Program-made: the position numbers and the translations under genes | Notes under the pieces: model-generated | Databases searched by the model: none | What the model was told of the DNA's origin: nothing | The model's input: the letters and a program-made list of their open reading frames with translations, nothing else | DNA from: a bacterium | GTDB lineage: Bacteria; Cyanobacteriota; Vampirovibrionia; Gastranaerophilales; Gastranaerophilaceae | Direction: 5' to 3' | NCBI GenBank assembly: GCA_017467605.1 | Contig: JAFUSQ010000036.1 | Coordinates: 1-64,000 of the forward strand | DNA: 64,000 nucleotides | In this document: positions 8,865 to 17,073 of the stretch, piece after piece | Layout of the letters: every line of letters begins with the position of its first letter | Numbering within the stretch: position 1 is the first letter of the stretch

Positions 8865-9665
8865 TTAATGAATATTTTGACCGGATTTTCTGTCTAAAAC
8901 TTTTTCTTTCAACTTTCTAAATCCTGAACCGTAGAAATATCGGAGTTGTTCAGGGAAGCAGGCGTAAATATCTAAAAGATACATATCATGTACAATAAAT
9001 TCTTTTAATAAAAACGCTATATCATTATTTTTTGTCCATACAACTTTTGATTCAATACACCCGAATATTGATTCGCTATTATCTGAAAGCAAATATATCA
9101 TTCTGCTTCCGGTGTAATGCTCAATTTCTTTGGCCCCATCATGTGCGTAAACAAGTCCGTATCTGGAGGAAACATTGTCATATCCTACAATTTTAATATC
9201 AACTCCTCTGTCGTAAGCTTCAGCAATTACTTGTTCCAGTTGTTTATAATCGTTTGACCAAATTTCTATATATAAATTATCTTTTGAGTTTTTAATTATT
9301 TCTTTTAACTTGGCAATTATATTTTCGTAACCGTATATGTTATGTATAGGTTCATTGTAATCTTCTTTTACGTTGGGAAGTTTTTTATCAAGGTAATCAA
9401 TTGCAGAGTTAAATTTTCTCTTAAACCTTTGAGTAAGTTCTTTTGGGGATATCGGATTATATTTTTGCGGTTTTTCATTGTCGGAAAAAACTATAGATTC
9501 GCTTTCTAATGATTTTAAGGCATCATATGCTCTTGATTGCGGAATATCGGCAATTTGCGATATTTCATATCCGGTTGCAGGATATTTTTTAAGCAGGGCA
9601 ATATATACTTTTGCTTCGTAAGAATTGAATCCGAATTCTTTAAGCTTTTCAACAATATCATTCAT
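8865..9665 (-). CDS. TrmB-family transcriptional regulator
   Basis: A 266-residue regulator. N-terminal winged helix (about 1-75; FGFNSYEAKVYIALLKKYPATGYEISQIADIPQSRAYDAL split over the recognition region) typical of TrmB proteins, then a PLD-like sugar- or effector-binding C-terminal domain (about 105-250). TrmB proteins usually sense sugars; no sugar transporter is adjacent, so the target is unknown. The start codon has no Shine-Dalgarno and sits 6 nt behind a -10 element, suggesting a leaderless message. Confidence 0.85.
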   Translation of the reverse strand: MNDIVEKLKEFGFNSYEAKVYIALLKKYPATGYEISQIADIPQSRAYDALKSLESESIVFSDNEKPQKYNPISPKELTQRFKRKFNSAIDYLDKKLPNVKEDYNEPIHNIYGYENIIAKLKEIIKNSKDNLYIEIWSNDYKQLEQVIAEAYDRGVDIKIVGYDNVSSRYGLVYAHDGAKEIEHYTGSRMIYLLSDNSESIFGCIESKVVWTKNNDIAFLLKEFIVHDMYLLDIYACFPEQLRYFYGSGFRKLKEKVLDRKSGQNIH

Positions 9666-9671
9666 AATTTA

Positions 9672-9700
9672 ATATTATCAAACATTTTGTTCAAAGTGAA
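9672..9700 (-). promoter_or_regulatory. Promoter giving a leaderless TrmB transcript
   Basis: Minus strand: TTCACT (9700-9695), 17-nt spacer, TAATAT (9677-9672), then 6 nt to the ATG. Transcription would begin at or within a base or two of the start codon. Confidence 0.45.
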
Positions 9701-9750
9701 ATTTTTAAATCGTACAGATGTTAATTTTTGTTAAAAAAATTTTTATCGCC

Positions 9751-9778
9751 TAAAGTTTTACCCATGAAAATCCGACAT
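9751..9778 (+). promoter_or_regulatory. Sigma-28/FliA-like promoter candidate
   Basis: TAAAGTTT (9751-9758), 12 nt, TCCGACAT (9771-9778) closely resembles the flagellar sigma consensus TAAAGTTT-N11-GCCGATAA. It lies 257 bp before the orphan gene at 10035. Downstream is a possible 11-codon frame (MSKVHSRAKPK) with AAAGG before it. The rest of 9666-10034 shows no other gene. Confidence 0.35.
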
Positions 9779-10034
9779 CAAACATGAACGGTTATACATT
9801 TTTGTGTAGAAAGGTCAAAATACATGTCAAAAGTGCATTCAAGGGCAAAACCAAAGTAAAAAACAGAATATCTTAACAATTCTTAACGTGTCAAAATATA
9901 CGTTATATAAGGGTTGTAGATATTTAGTATATATAAAGTAAATATTTTTTGTAAATTTTCGAGTACAAAAAACGTTTATAAAAACATAGTGAAATTTATT
10001 TAGTTTTTCTATAAGAAAAGAAAGGATTATGAAG

Positions 10035-12212
10035 ATGGCGAATGAAGTGAACAAAGTGCAAACACAAACAACTACCATTGCCCAAATGCAAGCTCAAATT
10101 AAAGAGTTGCAGACAACTAAACCGGAAGGTTATGAAGCAAAAATCAAAGAGCTTACGGAAGCAATTGGTAAAGCGTTGACACAGGCTACGGAAGAAAAAC
10201 CTATTGATGCCGGTCGTATGGATATTACGACTGAAATGGGTGCAAATTTCAAAACTGAAGCAAAGATTGCAGGCAAAAAAGAAATTGAAGATCAAAAATA
10301 TTACACTGATACCGATAATGTAAAAAAAGAATTCGGTGCAACGATGTCAAAAGAAGATTTTAAGGCATTAGGTAAAGAAGTTGACAGTTTGAAGAAAAAT
10401 ATCAAGGATTTAGACAAACAACTTAAAAAATCAAAACCGTCAGATCCTAATTATTCAAAATTAATGACTGATTATAATGTTGCGTTACAAAAGTATGAAA
10501 AAGCTCAAAAAGCTTACGATAAAGAAAAAGTTCGTCAAGATATTACAAACGGACACGGTGACGGTAATATCGCAAAAGCAGCAAAACACAACGTTAAAAA
10601 CTTTACAAATGTAGATAAACGTACAAATGTTTACTTGTCAAAACAAGAATATGAAAATGCAGTTGCAAAAGGCGATATTAAAGAAGGCGAAGCTGCATAC
10701 TTAACAGATAAACAACAAGTAGCATTATCAAAAATCAGTGCATATGCTCAATTTAAGATTGATCAGGCTAAAGAAACAGGTCAAGAAGCTGCAATTAAAG
10801 CTGCACAAGAAAAATGGGGCGAATATGCAGATATTTACCCTGTCAAAACAGATGCTAAAGGTCAACCTATGACAGAAGAAATTACTGATGCTGATGGTAA
10901 AAAACATACTGTTACATTGAGAGATTATTCAAAACCGGATACAAGAAAGGCTCAAAATGCTTTAGTTGATGAATCAGGTTTTGACCAAAGATTCAATGAT
11001 GATGAAGTTAAAGCAATGTCAAAAATGTATCACGTTAAAAAAGGTGATGTACGCGGAACCGTTAAGAAATTCGGTTTTGGCACAGAAAACTTGATTGGTA
11101 AGAGATTCTTGGCAGCAGGTGCAACCGCTGCGGCAGCTGCACTTGGCTCAGTATTCGGCTCATCTAAACATGCACATGATGAAGATCACAAAGTCGGTTT
11201 CGGCGAAGCAGGAAAAGCCGGTCAAACAGTTCAAGGAGATGTTCGTTGGCTAGCATCTAACGGTGAAGAATTCTATAAATACTACGAAGCACAAGGCGGA
11301 GCAGGCGGTGCCGGTGGTAAAGCCGTAGCAGACGCTGTAGCAGATGCAACTGCAAAAATTCCTGTAATCGGAAGAATTGCAGGGCCGGTTCTTGCAGGTA
11401 CAACAGCATTCTTCTTATGTAATCCTAAATCTGAAGATGCTTTCTTAGGTAATGCTGAAGCAGTTTTAGATGAAATAAATCTTGTAAAAGGTAAAGATAA
11501 CAAAGCAATTGTCAATAACATTCAAGATATGGTAATTACAGGAGATGAAGTAAAAGATAAAGCAATTAAAGCATCTGTATTAAAAGCCGCATTAGGTGAA
11601 AATACAAAGAGTGCAAATACAGAAGAATTGCTTGCTGCATATCAATCTTTGAAAGATACTAAAGACGTACTTGGTAAGATTAAGGTCGAACTTGAAAAGC
11701 CAAATCCAAATCCAAATCCAAACCCAAATCCGAACCCTAATCCGAATCCAAACCCGAATGAAGATTGTTACAATGTTGAGGACAGAAATCTTTATAAACA
11801 AATTCCGACAATTAAATTCGGCGGACCATGGCACTATTCTCAGTTGTACGTAAATGAAGACGGTTCAAAATTATCAGAACAAGACAGACGTGCATTACAA
11901 AAAGAATTGTCAAGCGGTGATAATGCAATTAGAAACCACGTTGATGAAAACGGCAAACGTAACGGCAGAGACTTGAAAGATGAAATTACTCTACCAAGCG
12001 GTAAAAAAGTCAAATTGGCAGATGATGCAGCTGACAGAGCAAGAAAACTTCAAGGTAAAGGCGGCGGTAAAGACAGAAAATATGATATTGCCCGCAACGG
12101 TAATCAAATGAGAGCCACAGATTGTAATACCGGCAAACCCTTAACACAATGGATGTCACCTTCTGAGTTCGAACAATGGGAGAAAAACAGAGCTCAAAAA
12201 CCGCAATCATAG
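10035..12212 (+). CDS. Large orphan protein with coiled coil and Asn-Pro repeat
   Basis: No family is recognised. The second ATG (10035) is chosen: AAAGGA is 8 nt before it, too close to the ATG at 10029. About 725 residues. Segment 1-180 is charged, helical and coiled-coil-like (QMQAQIKELQ, LKKNIKDLDKQLKK). At about 355-375 there is an Ala-rich hydrophobic stretch (AAGATAAAAALGSVFG), at about 450-470 a second hydrophobic stretch (IPVIGRIAGPVLAGTTAFFL), and at about 555-576 a run of about ten Asn-Pro units separating the C-terminal Gly/Lys-rich domain. No signal peptide is seen. The mix suggests a secreted or surface-associated structural or effector protein; function unknown. Strong terminator downstream; monocistronic. 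Confidence 0.75.
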   Translation: MANEVNKVQTQTTTIAQMQAQIKELQTTKPEGYEAKIKELTEAIGKALTQATEEKPIDAGRMDITTEMGANFKTEAKIAGKKEIEDQKYYTDTDNVKKEFGATMSKEDFKALGKEVDSLKKNIKDLDKQLKKSKPSDPNYSKLMTDYNVALQKYEKAQKAYDKEKVRQDITNGHGDGNIAKAAKHNVKNFTNVDKRTNVYLSKQEYENAVAKGDIKEGEAAYLTDKQQVALSKISAYAQFKIDQAKETGQEAAIKAAQEKWGEYADIYPVKTDAKGQPMTEEITDADGKKHTVTLRDYSKPDTRKAQNALVDESGFDQRFNDDEVKAMSKMYHVKKGDVRGTVKKFGFGTENLIGKRFLAAGATAAAAALGSVFGSSKHAHDEDHKVGFGEAGKAGQTVQGDVRWLASNGEEFYKYYEAQGGAGGAGGKAVADAVADATAKIPVIGRIAGPVLAGTTAFFLCNPKSEDAFLGNAEAVLDEINLVKGKDNKAIVNNIQDMVITGDEVKDKAIKASVLKAALGENTKSANTEELLAAYQSLKDTKDVLGKIKVELEKPNPNPNPNPNPNPNPNPNPNEDCYNVEDRNLYKQIPTIKFGGPWHYSQLYVNEDGSKLSEQDRRALQKELSSGDNAIRNHVDENGKRNGRDLKDEITLPSGKKVKLADDAADRARKLQGKGGGKDRKYDIARNGNQMRATDCNTGKPLTQWMSPSEFEQWEKNRAQKPQS

Positions 12213-12233
12213 AATAGCTGGTTAATATAAAAA

Positions 12234-12270
12234 GGAATACCTTCCAAGATTTTGGGAGGTATTTCTTTTT
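12234..12270 (+). terminator. Intrinsic terminator of the orphan gene
   Basis: AATACCTTCCAA (12236-12247) pairs with TTGGGAGGTATT (12252-12263) with one G-T pair and a 4-nt loop, followed by TCTTTTTG. Confidence 0.85.
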
Positions 12271-12336
12271 GTGAGTTATGAATAGTTTTTTACGTTTTAC
12301 AATACATTCGCTCTACAAGCTTAAGATGATAAGTTA

Positions 12337-12837
12337 TGTCACTACAGTACATGTCAAGCAATTAGTTAAATGTTTATTAAAAAAGTCATCTGGTTCGACC
12401 TCCACGAAGTGAGCAATAAATGTTATACGAAACAATAACAAAAGTGGATTTGTTTGAGCGAAGCGAGTTATCCGCTTTAGGTTGAGTATATTACATTTAT
12501 TAGCGAACGCAGTGTTGGTCGAGAGTTTCTTTCTGACCGCTTTCTTTGCGGTCAAAGAAAGCGGTCTACTAAAAATCAAACAAATTTTATTAAATAGAGA
12601 ATCCGTCTCCGACGGGTCCTCCGGACAGGGAAACTTTTGGCGTCAAAAGTTTCACAAAACCGGAGCACAGAACTCCGTTCGTAACCAACTGTAATGCTCA
12701 ACTAAAGGCAAGCAAACTCGCTTCGCTCAAACAATGCTTGCCCTGATATTGTTTTGCATACAGTTGCTAACTCACTGCGTTGAGTGCTCTTTCTGTATTT
12801 TTATGTAACTAATTGCTTGACCTGTACAGCAATGACA
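12337..12837. mobile_element. MITE-like element with terminal inverted repeats
   Basis: A 22-bp arm at 12347-12368 (GTACATGTCAAGC...TAGTTA) is matched inverted at 12806-12827 with one mismatch; similarity continues outward to about 32 bp. Sub-terminal inverted copies of TTTGAGCGAAGCGAGTT strengthen the pairing. Inside are two perfect hairpins: GACCGCTTTCTTTG (12535) with its complement ending at 12566, and GAAACTTTTG/CAAAAGTTTC (12630-12653). There is no transposase frame. It occupies nearly the whole gene-free stretch between the orphan gene and dxs, so a non-autonomous transposon is likely, though a structured RNA is possible. Confidence 0.5.
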
Positions 12838-12871
12838 TGTTTCCAAATGAGAAAGGGTAAAAGGCGACATG

Positions 12872-14629
12872 TCATTTTGATGCATATACCCTTAAATCAT
12901 TAACAATAAGTTCTGGTGTAAGATGGTAGCGTTGATAAAGTTCTTCAATCGGAGTTCTGTCGGTAAATTCTTTTTTGCTTCCGTAATTTAGTACTTTCAT
13001 ATCAGAATTTCCGTAGAATCTTGTTATTTTTTCTCCAAAACCGCCGTTCAACATTCCATCTTCAAGAGTAATTACTGTTTCGTGATCTTTTTTCAAATTT
13101 TCAAGTAATTCTTTGTCAATTCCTGTAATGAATCTTGGGTTAATAAGTGTTGCATCAATTCCTAATTTTGATTTAATTTCTTCTTTAACTTGTTTTCCAA
13201 GCTCGAAAAATCCGCCTAATGCTATAATCGCAATCTTTTCACCTTTATATTCAACTTTAAATTTGTTTAATTGAGAATAGTCGGTTGTATCTTTAATTCC
13301 TGTTGAATTTACAGTACCCATAGGAACTCTTATTGCAACAGGGTGCTCGTTTTGAGAATGGGCGTATTCAAGCATTGCAAGATATTCTTCTTTGCTTGTC
13401 GGTGCAAGATAAACCATATTAGGAATATTGCTGATTAATGGAATATCAAAAGAACAAAGGTGAGTTGCATCAGCTCCTGAAATTCCTCCCCAATATACAA
13501 GCATTGTTATTGGGGAATTATTTAAACATAAATCTTGCGACATTTGGTCATAAGTTCTTTGAATAAATGAACTCATCACGGCAAAAATCGGTTTTGCACC
13601 GTTTTTTGCAAGTCCTGAGGAATAAGCTGCTGCATGTTCTTCTGCAATACCAACATCTGTGTAATTTTTCCCTAAAAGTTCTCTGTAATTTTTGTCAAAT
13701 CCGAAAACTCCGGGAGTTCCCGCATTAACAACACAAGTCGCAGGATTTTCTTTAACTTTATTTAAAATAAAATCTTTTGTGATAGATTCATAGCATTCTC
13801 CGCTAATTCGTGGCGCAATTTCTTTGTTATCAAGAGTCCCCGGCATAATCCAGTGAAAAGCTTCCTTGTTTTCAACCGCTTGAGTTAATCCATGGCCTTT
13901 TTCAGTGTGAATATGAACAATTGTCGGGCAAGCTGCATCTTTAACTGTTTTAAATGCCGTAATCAGATCTGCTATATTGTTTCCGTTTTCTACATAACTA
14001 TATTTGAATCCTAAAGCTTTGAAGAAATTATTTTCAGCTAAACCGTTAGTTTCACGTAACAATCTTAAATTATCATAAATTCCGCCATGGTTTTCTGCAA
14101 TAGACATATCATTATCATTAACAACGATAATAATATTTCCTCCAAGCACAGATGCATTGTCAAGGCCTTCTAAAGCTTCTCCGCCTGATAATGAACCATC
14201 ACCGATTAATGCTATAACGTTTCCTTTTTCGCCTTTCAAATCTCTTGCTTTTGCAACACCAGTTGCAAGACTTACAGAAGTTGAAGTGTGTCCGACTTTG
14301 AATAAATCGTGTTCGCTTTCTTCCGGAGCAGTATAGCCCGTATACTTCAAATACAAATCAGGATTTGTAAATCCTTCTTTACGTCCGGTTAAAATCTTAT
14401 GCGGATAACATTGGTGCGAAACATCAAATATAATCTTATCAACAGGAGAATTAAATACATAATGAAGAGCAATAGTTGCTTCTAAAATCCCTAAGTTCGG
14501 AGCCATATGCCCGCCTGTTGTGTTTACTTTTTTTATTATAAGTTCACGCATCTCATCTGCCAGTGCGTTCATTTCTTCAATTGATAATTTTTTTAAATCA
14601 TACGGATTGTTAACTTTATCTAAAATCAT
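12872..14629 (-). CDS. dxs: 1-deoxy-D-xylulose-5-phosphate synthase (divergent DXS)
   Basis: Thiamine-diphosphate enzyme joining pyruvate and glyceraldehyde 3-phosphate, the first step of the MEP isoprenoid pathway. The ThDP motif GDGSLSGGEALEGLDN...VVNDNDMS and the catalytic region HQCYPHKILTGR are visible; transketolase central and C-terminal domains follow (GIAEEHAAAYSSGLAKNG). At 585 residues it is shorter than classical DXS (about 620), and the usual GGLSGF segment after GRK/GRR is replaced by EGFTNPDLYLKYTGYTAPEE, placing it in a divergent branch. Start 14629 has AGGAGA about 8 nt upstream, just after the DtxR stop. Last gene of its operon. Confidence 0.85.
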   Translation of the reverse strand: MILDKVNNPYDLKKLSIEEMNALADEMRELIIKKVNTTGGHMAPNLGILEATIALHYVFNSPVDKIIFDVSHQCYPHKILTGRKEGFTNPDLYLKYTGYTAPEESEHDLFKVGHTSTSVSLATGVAKARDLKGEKGNVIALIGDGSLSGGEALEGLDNASVLGGNIIIVVNDNDMSIAENHGGIYDNLRLLRETNGLAENNFFKALGFKYSYVENGNNIADLITAFKTVKDAACPTIVHIHTEKGHGLTQAVENKEAFHWIMPGTLDNKEIAPRISGECYESITKDFILNKVKENPATCVVNAGTPGVFGFDKNYRELLGKNYTDVGIAEEHAAAYSSGLAKNGAKPIFAVMSSFIQRTYDQMSQDLCLNNSPITMLVYWGGISGADATHLCSFDIPLISNIPNMVYLAPTSKEEYLAMLEYAHSQNEHPVAIRVPMGTVNSTGIKDTTDYSQLNKFKVEYKGEKIAIIALGGFFELGKQVKEEIKSKLGIDATLINPRFITGIDKELLENLKKDHETVITLEDGMLNGGFGEKITRFYGNSDMKVLNYGSKKEFTDRTPIEELYQRYHLTPELIVNDLRVYASK

Positions 14630-14639
14630 TTTTCTCTCC

Positions 14640-15182
14640 TTATTTTTTGTTTTTACAAGCACTACAACAATTTGAATTGTCAAAATTTTCACCTAAAGCC
14701 ATGCAAGAATTGCATTTTTTAGGCATTTCCCCATTTTTTGAATAATATTTGTAACTTTTTACCCATTTAGGTTCTTTGCAGGAACATTTTTCCATAAACG
14801 ATAAAAATTTTACAAATTTTTCCAACACATCTTCCGGCATGGAATATTCAATTTCGTTGGCGGATTTGTTTATTTTCTTACTGTCCACCATTAAAACTTT
14901 TTCTAAAAAATTTGAAATTATTTTATGACGATTAATTTTTGTTTGGGCTTGTTCAATTCCTTTTTGAGTAATGGTTATTATTCCGTAGGGAACGTAATTT
15001 ATAAATCCTTTTTTAGCCAGTGTTTTTACGGCATCAGAAGTAGAAGGACCGCCGATTTTGAGGTAATTTGATACATCTTTAACTCTTGCAGCCTGATTTT
15101 GTTTTACAATTTCGTATATTGCAAGTAAGTATTTTTCAAGGCTTTCAGTTAATTCTCCATTCATAAGGAAATTATATTTCAT
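14640..15182 (-). CDS. DtxR/MntR-family metal-dependent regulator with Cys-rich tail
   Basis: N-terminal winged helix (about 7-70; LTESLEKYLLAIYEI, then AARVKDVSNYLKI, a DtxR signature) and a dimerisation/metal-binding helix region (about 75-125; HKIISNFLEKVLMVD). The C-terminal 60 residues are cysteine-rich (CSC, CNSC, NCCSAC), unlike classical DtxR and suited to Zn or Fe-S binding. It probably represses genes in response to Fe, Mn or another metal. Start could be 15182 or 15164; neither has a clear Shine-Dalgarno. It sits 9 bp after the membrane-protein gene and 10 bp before dxs, so the three are one operon. Confidence 0.8.
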   Translation of the reverse strand: MKYNFLMNGELTESLEKYLLAIYEIVKQNQAARVKDVSNYLKIGGPSTSDAVKTLAKKGFINYVPYGIITITQKGIEQAQTKINRHKIISNFLEKVLMVDSKKINKSANEIEYSMPEDVLEKFVKFLSFMEKCSCKEPKWVKSYKYYSKNGEMPKKCNSCMALGENFDNSNCCSACKNKK

Positions 15183-15191
15183 TGTGTTTTT

Positions 15192-16760
15192 TTATGCAAT
15201 ATTATTTAAAAATTTTTCAAATGATATGTTTTTAGTATTCTTTTCACTGTTTAATATTTGAACAGGATAATTTTTCTGTTTGCTGCGTGTCATTATGATG
15301 TTTATCATTGGTAATACGATTCCGAGAGCAACCAGAGAATATGCAAGTCCTGCAGCATGTGCCAAGTTAAGCTTCCACATATTTTTCTTTGCAAATTCAC
15401 TTCCTTTTGCGGCAATTTCATTGTGAGATTTTAAAGAGATTTCGTTTAGCCAGTATTTAATTCCTTTTCCTTCACTTGAAATATTAAACAGATTTTCTCT
15501 TTTTGTATCCAGCAAATTTGCAACACCTTTGGCCGCAAAACCTCCAAAAACAAGCCAATTCAGGAATCCGAAATAATCTCTGAAAGTTGTTTCTCTAAGT
15601 TCGGTATCGTTATCGGAAGCCATGAATCTCCCGATAAGGGTTGATGCATATACGGTTTTAATTGCGTTTCCGCTTGTTACCGGGCCTGTAAGTTCGATTT
15701 TTTTGATGAAATCTTTTGGAGATTTAACTTTCATTACTGCAATTGTCATTGCAGCCATTCCGATACTTGCTAAGATTTTTTTTGCTAAAAACATATTGCC
15801 TGTATCTTTTGAAGATTTTTTATTCTTTATGTTTGCCTGATAATTTACATCTCCGACAAAACCTTTGGTGCCGGTTCGTTTTTCTGTAATTTTGCGGTTT
15901 ATGTATTGATTTGAAAGCCCGAGAGTTGAAGCAAGCGCGATTGCTCCAAGACTTTTGATTTTGTTAATTTGTATAATTTTTTCAATTGCATCTTTTGTAT
16001 TTACATCTTTATTTGTAAATACGTCTCTGCCAAGATCAATCATATCTCTCAAAAGATTGCTCATTGAAGTTGATAAATTTTCTCCGTTTGTAATTTTGCC
16101 GGCTTTCAGAGAATTTGTAAGTCGAACTTCCAAAATTTGTTGAAGCTTTTCTCTATCTGACTTTGAGACGGATTTATCATTGATAAGTTTGTTTATTAAA
16201 GAAATAATTGATTTCTTATCTTTTAATTTTGTATGAATGTTTTCAAATTCTTTGTTGTCCCATAAAATTTTATTCCATCTTTTTTCGTCGACCCAATCAA
16301 TTTTATCCCAGTCTATTTCTGAAAATTTATTTATATTTTTTCCGTCTCGTCCGCTTATATTATTAAGAACATTTTCAATATATTGGTTTATATTGGAGCT
16401 TTTTTTATTCATTTTTACTAAAAAATCCAAACTATCATTTGAAAACCATGAATTTGGATTTATTTTTATTTCAGGTTTTATTAATTTTGCTCCTAATTTA
16501 GCAATCCCTTTTGCAAAATAACTTGCAGAAAGGCAGACAATGAGTGTTCCGGTGAATTCTCTAAAAAATGTTTCAGCCCCGGAATATTTATTTCTTTTCT
16601 TTGTATCAATATAAGTTCGCGGTGTAACCATTGCTGCAAGGTCTATTCCAACTGCGTTTGCCATAGGGTTAGTATCAAGTGTTCTCAATCCTGAGGTTAA
16701 AAATCCGTCGAGTGGTCCTCTGAAACTTGGGGTATATCGTCTGTCATCTATTGTAAGCAT
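15192..16760 (-). CDS. Orphan polytopic membrane protein
   Basis: No family is recognised. 522 residues with about five hydrophobic segments: TLIVCLSASYFAKGIAKLG (about 72-92), SLGAIALASTLGLS (about 272-286), ILASIGMAAMTIAVM (about 332-346), FGFLNWLVFGGFAAKGVANL (about 393-412) and AHAAGLAYSLVALGIVLPMI (about 472-491). A charged helical region (about 110-260) separates the first two. Start 16760 has AAGGAGA upstream. It is the first gene of the operon with the DtxR regulator and DXS and lies directly behind a probable attenuator, so its level may follow cysteine or charged tRNA-Cys supply. Transport of a metal or cysteine-derived compound is only a guess. Confidence 0.7.
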   Translation of the reverse strand: MLTIDDRRYTPSFRGPLDGFLTSGLRTLDTNPMANAVGIDLAAMVTPRTYIDTKKRNKYSGAETFFREFTGTLIVCLSASYFAKGIAKLGAKLIKPEIKINPNSWFSNDSLDFLVKMNKKSSNINQYIENVLNNISGRDGKNINKFSEIDWDKIDWVDEKRWNKILWDNKEFENIHTKLKDKKSIISLINKLINDKSVSKSDREKLQQILEVRLTNSLKAGKITNGENLSTSMSNLLRDMIDLGRDVFTNKDVNTKDAIEKIIQINKIKSLGAIALASTLGLSNQYINRKITEKRTGTKGFVGDVNYQANIKNKKSSKDTGNMFLAKKILASIGMAAMTIAVMKVKSPKDFIKKIELTGPVTSGNAIKTVYASTLIGRFMASDNDTELRETTFRDYFGFLNWLVFGGFAAKGVANLLDTKRENLFNISSEGKGIKYWLNEISLKSHNEIAAKGSEFAKKNMWKLNLAHAAGLAYSLVALGIVLPMINIIMTRSKQKNYPVQILNSEKNTKNISFEKFLNNIA

Positions 16761-16780
16761 TTTGTCTCCTTGAAAATAAC

Positions 16781-16819
16781 TAAAAAAATAAGTTCCCGAG
16801 ATTTAATCGGGAACTTATT
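16781..16819 (-). terminator. Intrinsic terminator/attenuator in the 5' leader
   Basis: Minus strand: AATAAGTTCCCGA pairs perfectly over 13 bp with TCGGGAACTTATT around a 7-nt loop, followed at once by a T run. It lies about 20 nt before the start codon of the membrane-protein gene and 25 nt after the stop of a short upstream frame. A terminator in that place must be read through for the operon to be expressed. Confidence 0.8.
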
Positions 16820-16844
16820 GAAATATTAGTGTAGTAAAATTATT

Positions 16845-16922
16845 CTATTCAAAACTAATAATGTAAGTCCCGCTGCGAGCCTTACAACAACAAGTATTAT
16901 ATTTTTCAAATAGTTTTATCAT
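16845..16922 (-). CDS. Putative leader peptide with three consecutive Cys codons
   Basis: A 25-codon frame: begins MIKLFEKYNTCCCK and ends TYIISFE. AAAGGA stands 7 nt before the ATG. Codons 11-13 are TGT TGT TGT. The RNA right after them (TGTAAG...CTTACA, 16886-16862) can form a hairpin. Its 3' arm CGGGACTT can instead pair, with a one-base bulge, with AAGTTCCCG, the 5' arm of the terminator. This is the three-way arrangement of translation-controlled attenuators: stalling at Cys codons would free the anti-terminator. Similar poly-Cys leader peptides are known from actinobacterial sulfur genes. The peptide itself may have no other role. Confidence 0.65.
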   Translation of the reverse strand: MIKLFEKYNTCCCKARSGTYIISFE

Positions 16923-16942
16923 GAATTTTCCTTTGCAATTTT

Positions 16943-16971
16943 ATGATGACAAGAAGAAAAAATTTTGTCAA
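16943..16971 (-). promoter_or_regulatory. Promoter of the attenuated operon
   Basis: Minus strand: TTGACA (16971-16966), 17-nt spacer, CATCAT (16948-16943; four of six consensus bases). A start near 16936 would leave about 14 nt before the leader-peptide ATG. The -35 is perfect; the -10 is weak. Confidence 0.45.
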
Positions 16972-17073
16972 TAGTCTGTTGATTATTTTTTATGTTTATA
17001 ATCAAATTATATATAGTTGTTTAGGTATAGCAAAAATATTTTTATATATGCAAAAATATTAGAAAGGAATATA

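Noticed and set aside
11592-11853. Antisense and alternate frames across the Asn-Pro repeat
   Set aside because: Dipeptide-repeat translations of low-complexity DNA; the plus-strand gene accounts for the sequence.
12334-12694. Open frames inside the MITE-like element
   Set aside because: They follow the inverted-repeat sequence on both strands and match no protein pattern.
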